Assembly (NCBI RefSeq): GCF_042654985.1 | Contig: NZ_JBHSMT010000014.1 | Coordinates: forward strand, 226,279 to 290,278 | From: Paraherbaspirillum soli | GTDB lineage: Bacteria; Pseudomonadota; Gammaproteobacteria; Burkholderiales; Burkholderiaceae_D | Direction: 5' to 3' | DNA length: 64,000 nt | Shown here: positions 44,403-62,514 of the stretch, piece by piece | Layout: every line of letters starts with the position of its first letter | How positions within the stretch are numbered: position 1 is the stretch's first letter | Translations under genes and position numbers: made by a program | Notes under the pieces: model-generated | The model's input: only the letters and a program-made list of their open reading frames with translations | Database searches by the model: none | Told to the model about the DNA's origin: nothing

Positions 44403-45563
44403 TTAAGCAACCGCCTTCAGTTTGCTGAATTCAGCATGGTTGGCCGGCGCAAAGCCGCTGTTGCCCGGCGCGTTGCTGGCATAAAACTGGCCGAAGCGAT
44501 TGCCCAGGAAATCCGCCAGCGTCACTTCTTCCTGCCGCACAAAACCGACTTGCGGCAACACCCCTTGCACCACCAGATCCACCATCGCGCAAATGCCGGC
44601 CGCCGTGGTCAGCTGGATCGCCGACAGCAATTGACCGTTCACATGCTGGCTGTAAATCTTCTTGGCATAGGTTTCTTGCTCAAGCCGGCCTTCACGGATG
44701 CCGCACACGCTGACGAAGGTCAACACCACATCTTGCTTGGTCATCGGGATCGAGGTTTCCAGCACTTCCTTCAGGATCGGACGACGTTCCAGTTTGCCCA
44801 ATTGCAAATCGCGCACCAGGATCTTGATGATGTCGCGATGGCCTGGATAGCGCACGGTCTTGTAATCCAGGTTCTGCACCTTCTCACGCAAGCTGTCGCA
44901 CAGAGTGCCCAAGCCGCCAGAAGTGTTGAACGCCTCGTAATTGATGCCGTCCAGCGAAAAGTTTTCCAGCTCTTCCAGCGGCGAGGTTTCGCGCAGATGA
45001 CCATCGACAATCGCTTCGCAAGGATTGCAATACTCATTGATCAAACCGTCGGTGCTCCAGGTCAAATTGTATTTGAGCGCATTGCTGGGGAAGGTCGGCA
45101 GCGCACCGACCCGCATTTTGACGTCGTGCAATTGCTCGAAGCGGCTGGCAACATCGTTCGCTACGATCGAAATGAAGCCCGGCGCCAGACCGCATTGCGG
45201 CACGAAAGCGGTGTTTGCGTCCTTGGCCAGCAGCTTGACGAAGCGGGTGCTCTCGACATCTTCGGTCAGGTCGAAATAATGCGAGCGCTCGGCTTTGGCC
45301 GCGGCAGCGATCACCGGCGTCAGGAAATACGGGCAAGCAGACAGCGTTACGTCATGGCCGCGGATCAGCTTGCTCACGGTTTGCGGATGCGAGATATCGG
45401 CCAGGATCGTCGTCACGTTCGGAAAGCCGGCCTGCTGCACATACTGCAAACGTTGCGGATCGCGATCCGCGACAGTCAAAATGTAATCGCCGGTATGCGA
45501 CAGCAGATTAAGAATCGCATCGCCGATCTTGCCGGCGCCTAAAAGAATCAATTTGGTAGTCAT
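44403..45563 (-). CDS. Saccharopine dehydrogenase family protein
   Basis: This 386-residue NAD(P)-dependent enzyme has the Rossmann start TKLILLGAGKIGDAILNLLSHTGDY, the second strand VADRDP and the C-terminal saccharopine reductase-like domain (FVPQCGLAPGFISIVAND, LTWSTDGLINEYCNP, AFNTSGGLGTL, KTVRYPGHRDI). Such proteins act on lysine-derived substrates (saccharopine or lysine 6-dehydrogenase). The divergent Lrp/AsnC gene at 45914 fits amino-acid-responsive control. The ATG at 45563 is preferred; a GTG nine bases upstream is possible. Confidence 0.85.
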   Translation of the reverse strand: MTTKLILLGAGKIGDAILNLLSHTGDYILTVADRDPQRLQYVQQAGFPNVTTILADISHPQTVSKLIRGHDVTLSACPYFLTPVIAAAAKAERSHYFDLTEDVESTRFVKLLAKDANTAFVPQCGLAPGFISIVANDVASRFEQLHDVKMRVGALPTFPSNALKYNLTWSTDGLINEYCNPCEAIVDGHLRETSPLEELENFSLDGINYEAFNTSGGLGTLCDSLREKVQNLDYKTVRYPGHRDIIKILVRDLQLGKLERRPILKEVLETSIPMTKQDVVLTFVSVCGIREGRLEQETYAKKIYSQHVNGQLLSAIQLTTAAGICAMVDLVVQGVLPQVGFVRQEEVTLADFLGNRFGQFYASNAPGNSGFAPANHAEFSKLKAVA

Positions 45564-45661
45564 AGCTGTCACTCGTATCGTGGATTATTGTCTATTAGTA
45601 ACGCTGCCAGTGGTGGTGCCGATACAGCCAGCTCAGTATGCGACAGCGCATGTCCACACTT

Positions 45662-45785
45662 AAGGCACCTCTAAAAACCTACTGCGCGTCCCAATCTCGG
45701 GGCTGCGATGCTCGCTGTACCTCCGTACAGCTGTGCTTCTCGCCCCGACCTTGGGCCGCTCGCTACCGTTTTTAGAGATGCCCTT
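45662..45785. repeat. ~120-bp palindromic dispersed repeat, copy 4
   Basis: GGCACCTCTAAAAACC at the left and CGTTTTTAGAGATGCCC at the right, with CTACTGCGCG, CTCGCTGTACCTCCGTACAG and GGGCCGCTCGCTAC inside. It lies in the 350-base divergent region between the dehydrogenase gene and the Lrp gene, so it would be transcribed or sit among their promoters. Confidence 0.85.
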
Positions 45786-45913
45786 AATGCCGCCTCCGCG
45801 GTAAGTGCTGCCGATATTCTAAATTCAAGCAAAGTCAGATAATAGAGTGTAAATAGTCGTCAAAATATATAATAACGATACACTTTGACCACCTTATAAG
45901 ATGGATTGTAGCG

Positions 45914-46360
45914 ATGAGAGACAAACTTGATGAAGTTGACCACCAGATCCTGGCTTTGCTGATGGACGATGCGCGCATGTCGATGGCCACCATCGCCAAG
46001 CGTGTCGGCGTCGCCAGGACCACCGCGATCGCCAGGCTGGCGGCGATGGAAAAGAAGGGGGTGATTGCCGGCTACGGCGTGCGGCTCGACCTGGAGTTAT
46101 ATCAACCGGCGGTGCGCGCCTACGTCGGCATCTCGATCGACTCCCGCAACGCGCCCTTATTGGTGCAACAACTGCAAAAAATGTCCCAGGTGGAAACCCT
46201 GTGCGCAGTCAGCGGCGTGATCGACTATATGCTGACCCTGCGCTGCCAGTCGACCGACGAGCTGGACCGCTTGCTGGACCAGATCGGCGCGATGGAAGGG
46301 GTGCGCCACACCTCGACCTCTATCATCCTGAGCAAGCGCATCGACCGCGGGCCGATTTAA
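45914..46360 (+). CDS. Lrp/AsnC family transcriptional regulator
   Basis: This 148-residue regulator has an N-terminal HTH (LDEVDHQILALLMDDARMSMATIAKRVGVARTTAIARLAAMEKKGVIAGYGVRLD) and a C-terminal RAM ligand domain (AVSGVIDYMLTLRCQSTDELDRLLDQIGAMEGVRHTSTSIIL). It is divergent from the saccharopine dehydrogenase-family gene and probably regulates it in response to an amino acid such as lysine; the ligand is inference. Confidence 0.9.
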   Translation: MRDKLDEVDHQILALLMDDARMSMATIAKRVGVARTTAIARLAAMEKKGVIAGYGVRLDLELYQPAVRAYVGISIDSRNAPLLVQQLQKMSQVETLCAVSGVIDYMLTLRCQSTDELDRLLDQIGAMEGVRHTSTSIILSKRIDRGPI

Positions 46361-46460
46361 AAGGCGGCGGGGCCGGGTGCCGGCAAGATATGCGATTAAT
46401 TGATAACTGGTATTCGAAGAATAAAGCAGACAGTCATGTTGCGGCGCCATATAGTTACAC

Positions 46461-46527
46461 CTGTCTCCTCCAACACCTCCTAAGGTTTGGATTCAACCCG
46501 CTACCGCAAGGTCAGCGGGTTTTTTTT
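46461..46527 (+). ncRNA. Small RNA resembling betaproteobacterial anti-SD toxic sRNAs, tandem copy 1
   Basis: Promoter CAGACA (46427) - 17 - TATAGT (46450) precedes an RNA of about 67 nt. The first hairpin CCAAC-ACCT-CCTA-AGGT-TTGG presents ACCTCCT, complementary to Shine-Dalgarno AGGAGGT. The second hairpin ACCCGCT...AGCGGGT with eight T is the terminator. Upstream, TATTCGAAGAATA (46411-46423) is a possible operator shared with copy 2. The assignment to the described toxic sRNA family is from memory of its anti-SD features. Confidence 0.72.
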
Positions 46528-46721
46528 CGTTTGAAAAAAATGATAGTGAAATTTGTTTAGTAAAATGACAGGAGCGGCGGAAATGGTATTTCGACCAGCC
46601 GACCGAAGAAAATCGAGCGCAACCCTGTGCGGCGCGACAACACGCAAGATATATCAATTACTAATAACTGATATTCGGAGAATAAAGCAGACAATAATGT
46701 TGCAGCGCCATATAGTTACAC

Positions 46722-46788
46722 CTGTCTCCTCCAACACCTCCTAAGGTTTGGATTCAACCCGCTACCATCAGGTCAGCGGGTTTTTTTT
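46722..46788 (+). ncRNA. Small RNA resembling betaproteobacterial anti-SD toxic sRNAs, tandem copy 2
   Basis: Identical to copy 1 in the RNA except for the terminator loop (ACCATCAGGTC against ACCGCAAGGTC). Promoter CAGACA (46688) - 17 - TATAGT (46711). The upstream palindrome TATTCGGAGAATA is at 46672-46684. About 110 bases between the two units are not conserved, so only promoter plus RNA are kept. Confidence 0.74.
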
Positions 46789-46817
46789 CGTCTGTGTCCC
46801 CCGATTAGCAACAGTCT

Positions 46818-47126
46818 CTACGACGACCATTTCCGGCCCAGCACCTCAAGTCCCGCTTGCTTCAGGTCCTCCGGCGTCATGACCACCCTTAACTCCACAG
46901 TCGCATTAAAGATAAGAAACCATGGCTCGGCAAGCGCCGGGATTTTCGACGGATCGGCGAGGTCGATCAGCAACAGCGCGGAACGCTGTCCTTGCTGTTC
47001 GGTGAAATAAACCGCTTCCGGTTTTAGCTCATCCAGAATCCGGTCCATTTTCTTGCCGACGCTGCCGTCCTTGACGGCAAGGTTGAACTCGGCGTGGGGA
47101 AATTTGACGTTCAATAGCATGCGCAC
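46818..47126 (-). CDS. Conserved small hypothetical protein
   Basis: This is a 102-residue cytosolic protein without signal or membrane segment: LLNVKFPHAEFNLAVKDGSVGKKMDRILDELKPEAVYFTEQQGQRSALLLIDLADPSKIPALAEPWFLIFNATVELRVVMTPEDLKQAGLEVLGRKW. It has the look of a small alpha/beta dimeric barrel. AGGAGG lies 5 bases before a GTG at 47126, which decides the start against the ATG six bases later and an ATG at 47174. The function is unknown. Confidence 0.7.
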   Translation of the reverse strand: MRMLLNVKFPHAEFNLAVKDGSVGKKMDRILDELKPEAVYFTEQQGQRSALLLIDLADPSKIPALAEPWFLIFNATVELRVVMTPEDLKQAGLEVLGRKWSS

Positions 47127-47204
47127 GATTGCCTCCTCAGAAATTTTAGTTAGCCTCGAAAAGCTAATTTCCATTCTAGGATTTCCGGCTACTTTAGATA
47201 CCCG

Positions 47205-47885
47205 TCATTTCGCTTCGCGCGGATCCAATCTGTATCCAGACTGCTGCGCCACAAAACCGTCAAACGCGTCGAGCAAAGGCCGATATTTCTGATCGTTGTT
47301 TTCCAGTTGCATTAACGCGTAACAAGTCGCTTCCAGCGTCGAAAGCTGCTCCGGGCGATGGGCTTTGCGGATCAGGTAGTGCGATGCCGGCGTGTCGCGC
47401 AGGGCCAGCCGCGGCAGGGCTTGCAGCAGCGGATTGAGGTAGAGCATGTTGCGGCTTTTGCGCCAGGTGCCGTCCAGCACCACCAGGCGGCATTGCGCCG
47501 GCTCACGCAATATCGCTTCATCCAAAGCTGGCGGCGTCGATAGCTTGAGGGCTTGATCTTGCGGGCTGTCCGGATACAGCAAAATTGTGTGCTTGATGGT
47601 CCGTTCAACGTCCGCTTCGCCGCTCTCCCGCGCACGAAGAGGCGCATGCAGCAATGCCTGCAACGCTGCTTCGGCAAATACCTCGCCGATCTCCAGCGCG
47701 CTGCGAGGCAAGCTCAGGTGCAGCAGGCGAGCGCTGCCTTTGGCGTTATCGACTTCCAACGGATGCTGCAGGATAAGCACCTCGGCCGCATGCTCGGTGG
47801 CGGTGATCCAGTCGCATATGCAGGTGCGTTGCGGGCGCAGGCAACGCGGGCAAGTGGGGCGTTTCATATTGGCAGGCTGGGTCAT
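47205..47885 (-). CDS. DTW-domain tRNA-uridine aminocarboxypropyltransferase
   Basis: This 226-residue protein has the N-terminal zinc cluster CPRCLRPQRTCICDW (four Cys), then VLILQHPLEVDNAKGSARLLHLSLP, and the name-giving motif LVVLDGTWRKSRNML (DGTW) before SHYLIRKAHRPEQLSTLEA. TapT/TuaA-type DTW enzymes add the 3-amino-3-carboxypropyl group to uridine in tRNA from SAM. The start is at 47885 or at the next Met (47867). Confidence 0.88.
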   Translation of the reverse strand: MTQPANMKRPTCPRCLRPQRTCICDWITATEHAAEVLILQHPLEVDNAKGSARLLHLSLPRSALEIGEVFAEAALQALLHAPLRARESGEADVERTIKHTILLYPDSPQDQALKLSTPPALDEAILREPAQCRLVVLDGTWRKSRNMLYLNPLLQALPRLALRDTPASHYLIRKAHRPEQLSTLEATCYALMQLENNDQKYRPLLDAFDGFVAQQSGYRLDPREAK

Positions 47886-48337
47886 CGGTTGCTTTGTGCT
47901 GAAGCGAAGCGGCATTGTAGATCGGCTCGCAGCGCGTGCAAATATTGCTTTGCAACATGATGCTGCAGACAAGCGATACGAAACCCTGTCAAAGCGCACA
48001 GTTACCGGATTCTATAGTTTATATAGAGTAACTTTTAGCCGATATTTTTTTATTTGCGGCGTTGCAACAATCGTTATGGTGCCATTGAGCGGCAGCATGC
48101 TGAGTGCAATGAAATCTCCATCAGCACGCGCTCGCAACCATCAGTATTTGCTTATTCCGTTCCCGACTGTGCCTTCTCGCTTTCGACGGTCAATCCTTAC
48201 TTCGCAGTAGAAGACCGACTCTCCACAGCTATGCAACGCGAGAGTCCGTGACGTCGACCGAAAAAAAACACCTTTCACAGCGCGCCATGCGTTCGGCAGA
48301 TTGCCTGTGCCATCAAGACCATGAATAGAGGATTGTT
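47886..48337. other. Promoter region of the NRPS gene
   Basis: This 450-base gap between divergent genes includes an AT-rich part (48010-48060) likely to hold promoters. A long frame through 47587-48210 is mostly antisense to the DTW gene and has no protein features. AGAGG at 48326-48330 is the ribosome site for the NRPS start. No lux-type box was recognised. Confidence 0.4.
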
Positions 48338-58858
<10,521 letters not shown>

Positions 58859-58878
58859 CGCTGATGGGCGTTTGAGCG

Positions 58879-58915
58879 GCAGACCAGGTCGAGCGCTGCA
58901 AATGACCTGGTCTGC
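58879..58915 (+). terminator. Hairpin after the NRPS gene
   Basis: A perfect 12-bp stem GCAGACCAGGTC / GACCTGGTCTGC with a 13-base loop starts 20 bases after the NRPS stop, followed by GTTATTCCATT. Probable terminator. Confidence 0.7.
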
Positions 58916-59042
58916 GTTATTCCATTACGAAAATTTACGCCCATCCTTTTTACAAAACACCAGATTGACGCATATGAAAACCGCGATGGTCAGCATCATG
59001 GCGGATGTTGCGCTGGTCGCGGCATTGGAATACTGGCCTGAT

Positions 59043-59450
59043 TCAATGATTCAGCTGCTTGATGGTGCAGTTCTGCGCCAGCACGGCGAGCTTGACGGAG
59101 GGCACGTCCGGGCTGTTACCCAACTGGATCAATTTGCAATCCATGGTTCCCGCAAGTCTTCCCTGGAAGTTGGTCAAGGCCGTCAGCCGGGACTCGGGAA
59201 CCGAAGTGTCGAAAATGATAAAGGCCGGCAAAGGCTGCCCCCTGAAGTCATTGGTGGTGCCGGCGATGCCGTTCAAGTTGCGGCCTGCGCCTATGGTCGC
59301 AATCGCGCCTTGCTCGATCCGCAGCAGCGCATTTTTCTTTTGCTCCATGACGTTGGCGTGCTGGGGTATTTGTTCGCTGGCGGCGATAGCGGATTCAGCA
59401 ACCGTCAGAACGGCGACGCCGAGCAGTCCGAGTATTGTGTGCATTTTCAT
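59043..59450 (-). CDS. Exported hypothetical protein between the NRPS and the RiPP-like cassette
   Basis: This 135-residue protein has a signal peptide (TILGLLGVAVLTVAESAIAA, cleavage near residue 24). The mature part (ALLRIEQGAIATIGAGRNLN, LPAFIIFDTSVPESRLTAL, LAGTMDCKLIQLGN, LAVLAQNCTIKQL) is about 110 residues with two Cys that could form a disulfide. I do not recognise a family. It is convergent with the NRPS and divergent from the precursor gene. No clear ribosome site. Confidence 0.6.
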   Translation of the reverse strand: MKMHTILGLLGVAVLTVAESAIAASEQIPQHANVMEQKKNALLRIEQGAIATIGAGRNLNGIAGTTNDFRGQPLPAFIIFDTSVPESRLTALTNFQGRLAGTMDCKLIQLGNSPDVPSVKLAVLAQNCTIKQLNH

Positions 59451-59616
59451 TTTTTGGCTTTGGAAAATATGTTGTGTTGTGCGTTTGGCTTGCCTATTTA
59501 TTCAAGCCAAATAGCGCCTGAAAACGTCCTTTATTCCGGGCTGAAAAAGCTGTCAAAACGCGCCTTGAATAACGATGGGCAGTGTACTACGCTTCGGTTG
59601 CGTTACGGCAATATAG

Positions 59617-59748
59617 GGGCACCTCGAAAAACCGTAGCGAGCGGCTCAAGGTCGGGGCGACGAAGTTGCAACACCTGCAGCTGTACGGAGGTACAGCGAG
59701 CATCGCAGCCCCGAGATTGCGCCACGCAGTAGGTTTTTCGAGGTGCCC
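59617..59748. repeat. ~120-bp palindromic dispersed repeat, copy 5 (inverted)
   Basis: Ends GGGGCACCTCGAAAAACC and GGTTTTTCGAGGTGCCC. Inside, GTAGCGAGCGGCTCAAGG, GCTGTACGGAGGTACAGCGAGCATCGCAGCC and CACGCAGTAGG match the other copies in reverse. It contains an extra GACGAAGTTGCAACACC stretch. It ends 48 bases before the precursor ATG. Confidence 0.85.
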
Positions 59749-59796
59749 ACAGGATTCGATGACTTACCCTCAGAAACGATTACCAAGGAGATCATC

Positions 59797-60066
59797 ATGG
59801 CAACTAGGACCGAAGTGAAAGCTTTGCTGGCACGTTCGCAAGTAGCAATCAATGACGCCTTGCATAACGTCGATCAGATGACGCCTGCCGAGCTGCAGGA
59901 CGTGACAAAAATCGCACCGGTGGCATTTTTCGACAAGAACGGATCGTGCGGCGCGACCAGCGTTGCGGACCTGCGCGCTGTGTTCGACAAAAACGGCTCC
60001 TGCGGCGCCGTGGACGTCAGCCTGGAAACAGCGCTGCAAAATGTGCTGAGCAAGCCGGCGCGTTAA
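59797..60066 (+). CDS. RiPP-like precursor peptide with duplicated FDKNGSCGA core
   Basis: This is an 89-residue peptide without signal sequence. Residues 1-42 look like a leader: charged and helical (MATRTEVKALLARSQVAIND...MTPAELQDVTK). The nonapeptide FDKNGSCGA then occurs at 45-53 and again at 63-71, 18 residues apart, followed by a tail VDVSLETALQNVLSKPAR. The two copies differ at synonymous bases (AAG/AAA, GGA/GGC, TCG/TCC), so the protein motif is what is conserved. AAGGAG (59785-59790) lies 6 bases before the ATG. The radical SAM, JmjC and HExxH genes that follow make a modified peptide the best reading. The final product and class are unknown. Confidence 0.85.
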   Translation: MATRTEVKALLARSQVAINDALHNVDQMTPAELQDVTKIAPVAFFDKNGSCGATSVADLRAVFDKNGSCGAVDVSLETALQNVLSKPAR

Positions 60067-60135
60067 TGATCCGGGCCGTCTTCGTCATTCCGATTTGTCT
60101 TCATCCTTACGCAAACAGTACGTCGCAAGCAAAAA

Positions 60136-60178
60136 CAGTATCGTCAGCTGAGGTAAGCAGTTACAGCTGACGATACTG
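60136..60178. terminator. 15-bp perfect hairpin between precursor and maturase genes
   Basis: CAGTATCGTCAGCTG and CAGCTGACGATACTG form a perfect stem with a 13-base loop. There is no U-run on the plus strand (AAAATAAC follows). It could act as a partial terminator or processing barrier, keeping precursor mRNA more abundant than enzyme mRNA. Confidence 0.65.
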
Positions 60179-60224
60179 AAAATAACAAATCAAGGGCCGA
60201 GCTTGCCCGCCGACGGGGATACTG

Positions 60225-61595
60225 ATGCTTACCTCACTCAAGCTATCCAGGTATATCGTCACCAGCGACCTGTTGTCGGCTGCCCGCACCGGTTTTCAGG
60301 GACGGGTGGTGTTTCCGACCCGTTCAAGTTCACCGCTGACTGTTGACGAACTCACTTGGCGACGGATCCAGGACGGCGCACTGGACGCGCTGCCGCCAAA
60401 CGCAGTTCAGCGGCTGATCGAAGCCAAGGTGCTGGTCCCCGCTGACGAGGATGAATTTGCCGCCGTCGTCAGCGAAAACATGGCCGCGATCGAACAGCAA
60501 GACGTGCTGTACCAGGTGGTCCAGCCCAGCGCATGGTGCCAACTGGACTGCAGTTACTGCGGCCAGGAACACAGTAAAAAATGGCTGGGCGAGGAGCAGC
60601 AAGAGGAGTTCCTGCAGCGGATCCGTGCCCGGCTGGCTTCGGGCCGTTATCGGCACCTCAAAATCGGCTGGTTCGGCGCCGAACCGCTGACCGGCCTGAC
60701 GGTCATGCGCCGTCTGGGCGCGAGCGCACAGGCGCTGGCGAAGGAACTGGGCTGTGGCTATTCGGCCCGCATCATCAGCAACGGCATCGGCTTGACCCCG
60801 GCCATCGCCAGGGAGCTGCTGGAACAGCATTGCATCAGCGAGGCGGAAATCACGCTGGACGGTCTGGCCGCGGACCACGATCGCTTGCGCTTCACTAAAA
60901 CCGGCAAGGGCAGTTTCCGCAAAATATTCGATAACCTGCGCTCGGTCGCCGCGGCCACCGAACTCAAATTGGTCATCCGATGCAATGTCGACCGCTTGAA
61001 TGCCGACGGGGTGGCGCCGCTGATCGAACAGATCGCGCAAGCCGGGCTGGCGCAGCGGGTGCAGTTCTACACCTCGCCGGTCTACGCCTGGGGCAATGAC
61101 GCCGACCAGACAGCGTTGGACCGGGAAGAGTTCGCGCAATGCGAAGTCGAGTGGCTGGCCTTGCAAATGCGGCTCGGCTTCCAGGTCGGCTTGCTGCCGC
61201 CGCGCCGCAAAATTGTGTGCATGTCGGTCCAGCGGGAAGCCGAGGTGGTCGATGCTTACGGCGCCACTTTCAACTGCACCGAAGTGCCTTATGTTCCTGC
61301 CTACGGGCAGCCGAACAGCTACGAAATCCGGATTCCGGTCAGCAGCATCAAGGTGCGCAGCGGCGCCAAGCTGCATGCCGGCAGCAACGAGACGCCGGCT
61401 AACAAGCTGCACAACTTCAACCAACAACTGTTGCAAGGCGAGCATTTGCAATGCGCCAGCTGCAACATGCTGCCGGTGTGCGGCGGCCAGTGCCCGAAAT
61501 CGTGGCACGAGGGGCATGCTCCCTGTCCATCGGCAAAAATCAATATGAAAGAGCGGCTCAACCTGCTGTTCGCAGCAGACCAAATGACGGAGTGA
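60225..61595 (+). CDS. Radical SAM/SPASM peptide maturase
   Basis: This is a 456-residue protein. Residues ~1-80 (SRYIVTSDLLSAARTGFQGRVV...LIEAKVLVPADEDEF) resemble the PqqD-like N-terminal part of peptide-modifying radical SAM enzymes. The radical SAM core has CQLDCSYC (Cys105, 109, 112) for the 4Fe-4S cluster, then IGWFGAEPL and ISNGIGLT. The SPASM region holds further Cys, ending CASCNMLPVCGGQCPKSW (Cys410, 413, 419, 423) and Cys434. Expected chemistry is C-C, C-S or C-O crosslinking of the precursor core; the FDKN element or its Cys are candidates. It starts 158 bases after the precursor stop. Confidence 0.88.
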   Translation: MLTSLKLSRYIVTSDLLSAARTGFQGRVVFPTRSSSPLTVDELTWRRIQDGALDALPPNAVQRLIEAKVLVPADEDEFAAVVSENMAAIEQQDVLYQVVQPSAWCQLDCSYCGQEHSKKWLGEEQQEEFLQRIRARLASGRYRHLKIGWFGAEPLTGLTVMRRLGASAQALAKELGCGYSARIISNGIGLTPAIARELLEQHCISEAEITLDGLAADHDRLRFTKTGKGSFRKIFDNLRSVAAATELKLVIRCNVDRLNADGVAPLIEQIAQAGLAQRVQFYTSPVYAWGNDADQTALDREEFAQCEVEWLALQMRLGFQVGLLPPRRKIVCMSVQREAEVVDAYGATFNCTEVPYVPAYGQPNSYEIRIPVSSIKVRSGAKLHAGSNETPANKLHNFNQQLLQGEHLQCASCNMLPVCGGQCPKSWHEGHAPCPSAKINMKERLNLLFAADQMTE

Positions 61596-61599
61596 ACAA

Positions 61600-62514
61600 T
61601 TGGCAGATCGACACACCATTCCCGCTTTTCTCGCCCCGATCACGGCCAGGACGTTTGTGTCCGAATACCTGGACCGGGCCATGCTCCTGATCCAGCGCCG
61701 TGATCCGGACTATTTCAAGCAGCTGATCAGCTTGTCCGAGATCGACCGGCTGGTGACCTCGATCAGGATCCCTGCCACCAACTTCAACCTGGCGCAAGAC
61801 GACCTGCCGTTGGCGCAGAATGCTTATTGCGACGGCGCTTCTTACGTCAACAAGGAGCGCGCTCTCAATTTGCACCGCGAGGGCGCGACCATCATCCTGC
61901 GCTCGGTGGAGCAATGGTCGCCGGCGCTGAACCGGCTGCGGATCGAGACAGAAAAATTCTTTGGCTGCGAGGCGCAGACCAACGCCTACCTGACGCCGCC
62001 GTCCAAGAAAAGCACGCCGCCGCATTGGGACACACATGATCTGGTGGTGCTGCAAATCACCGGACGCAAGCGCTGGCGCTTGTATGAGGGGCATCGCAGC
62101 TTGCCGCTGAGCGACGAGCGGTTCCGGATCGGCGAGGATTACGTCAGCAGCACTTACAAGGAGGTGGTGCTGGAACCGGGCGACAGCCTCTATCTGCCGC
62201 GCGGCATCATTCACGAACCGGTGGCGGATACCTACTCGGTACATGTGTCGATCGGCATCCATCCGGTCAGGTGGTACGACGTCTGTTGCGTCGCCTTACG
62301 CATGCTGGCCGAGCAGGAGGGCAGTCCGTTGCGCGCGGCGCTGCCTTGCAGTCATCTTGCCGGGAGCGGAAGAGCTTCTTTGGAGGCCTTGCCCAACATG
62401 CTTGACCGCGACTTGATCGAGCATGCAATGGAGGTGGTGCGCAGCGGCTTCGCCGAAGTCGGCACGGTCGACCTGGAAGGGCAACTGCTCGAGTTTGCTC
62501 GACGGCAGTCCTGA
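61600..62514 (+). CDS. JmjC/cupin-type Fe(II)/2-oxoglutarate oxygenase of the RiPP-like cassette
   Basis: This 304-residue protein starts at TTG 61600, four bases after the maturase stop, with GGAG at 61588-61591; the next ATG is 28 codons in. The JmjC core is PPHWDTHDLVVLQITGRKRW (His142, Asp144) with LYLPRGIIHEPVADT (His205), as in ribosomal oxygenases of the YcfD/RoxA group. Those hydroxylate Arg or His of ribosomal proteins. Here the likely substrate is the adjacent precursor. It is co-transcribed with the maturase and ends head to tail with the HExxH gene. Confidence 0.85.
   Translation: MADRHTIPAFLAPITARTFVSEYLDRAMLLIQRRDPDYFKQLISLSEIDRLVTSIRIPATNFNLAQDDLPLAQNAYCDGASYVNKERALNLHREGATIILRSVEQWSPALNRLRIETEKFFGCEAQTNAYLTPPSKKSTPPHWDTHDLVVLQITGRKRWRLYEGHRSLPLSDERFRIGEDYVSSTYKEVVLEPGDSLYLPRGIIHEPVADTYSVHVSIGIHPVRWYDVCCVALRMLAEQEGSPLRAALPCSHLAGSGRASLEALPNMLDRDLIEHAMEVVRSGFAEVGTVDLEGQLLEFARRQS

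Noticed and set aside
47587..48210. 207-codon plus-strand frame before the NRPS
   Set aside because: Most of it is antisense to the DTW-domain gene; no ribosome site and no protein-like features in the rest.
59582..59818. 78-codon frame ahead of the precursor
   Set aside because: It translates the palindromic repeat and has no ribosome site.
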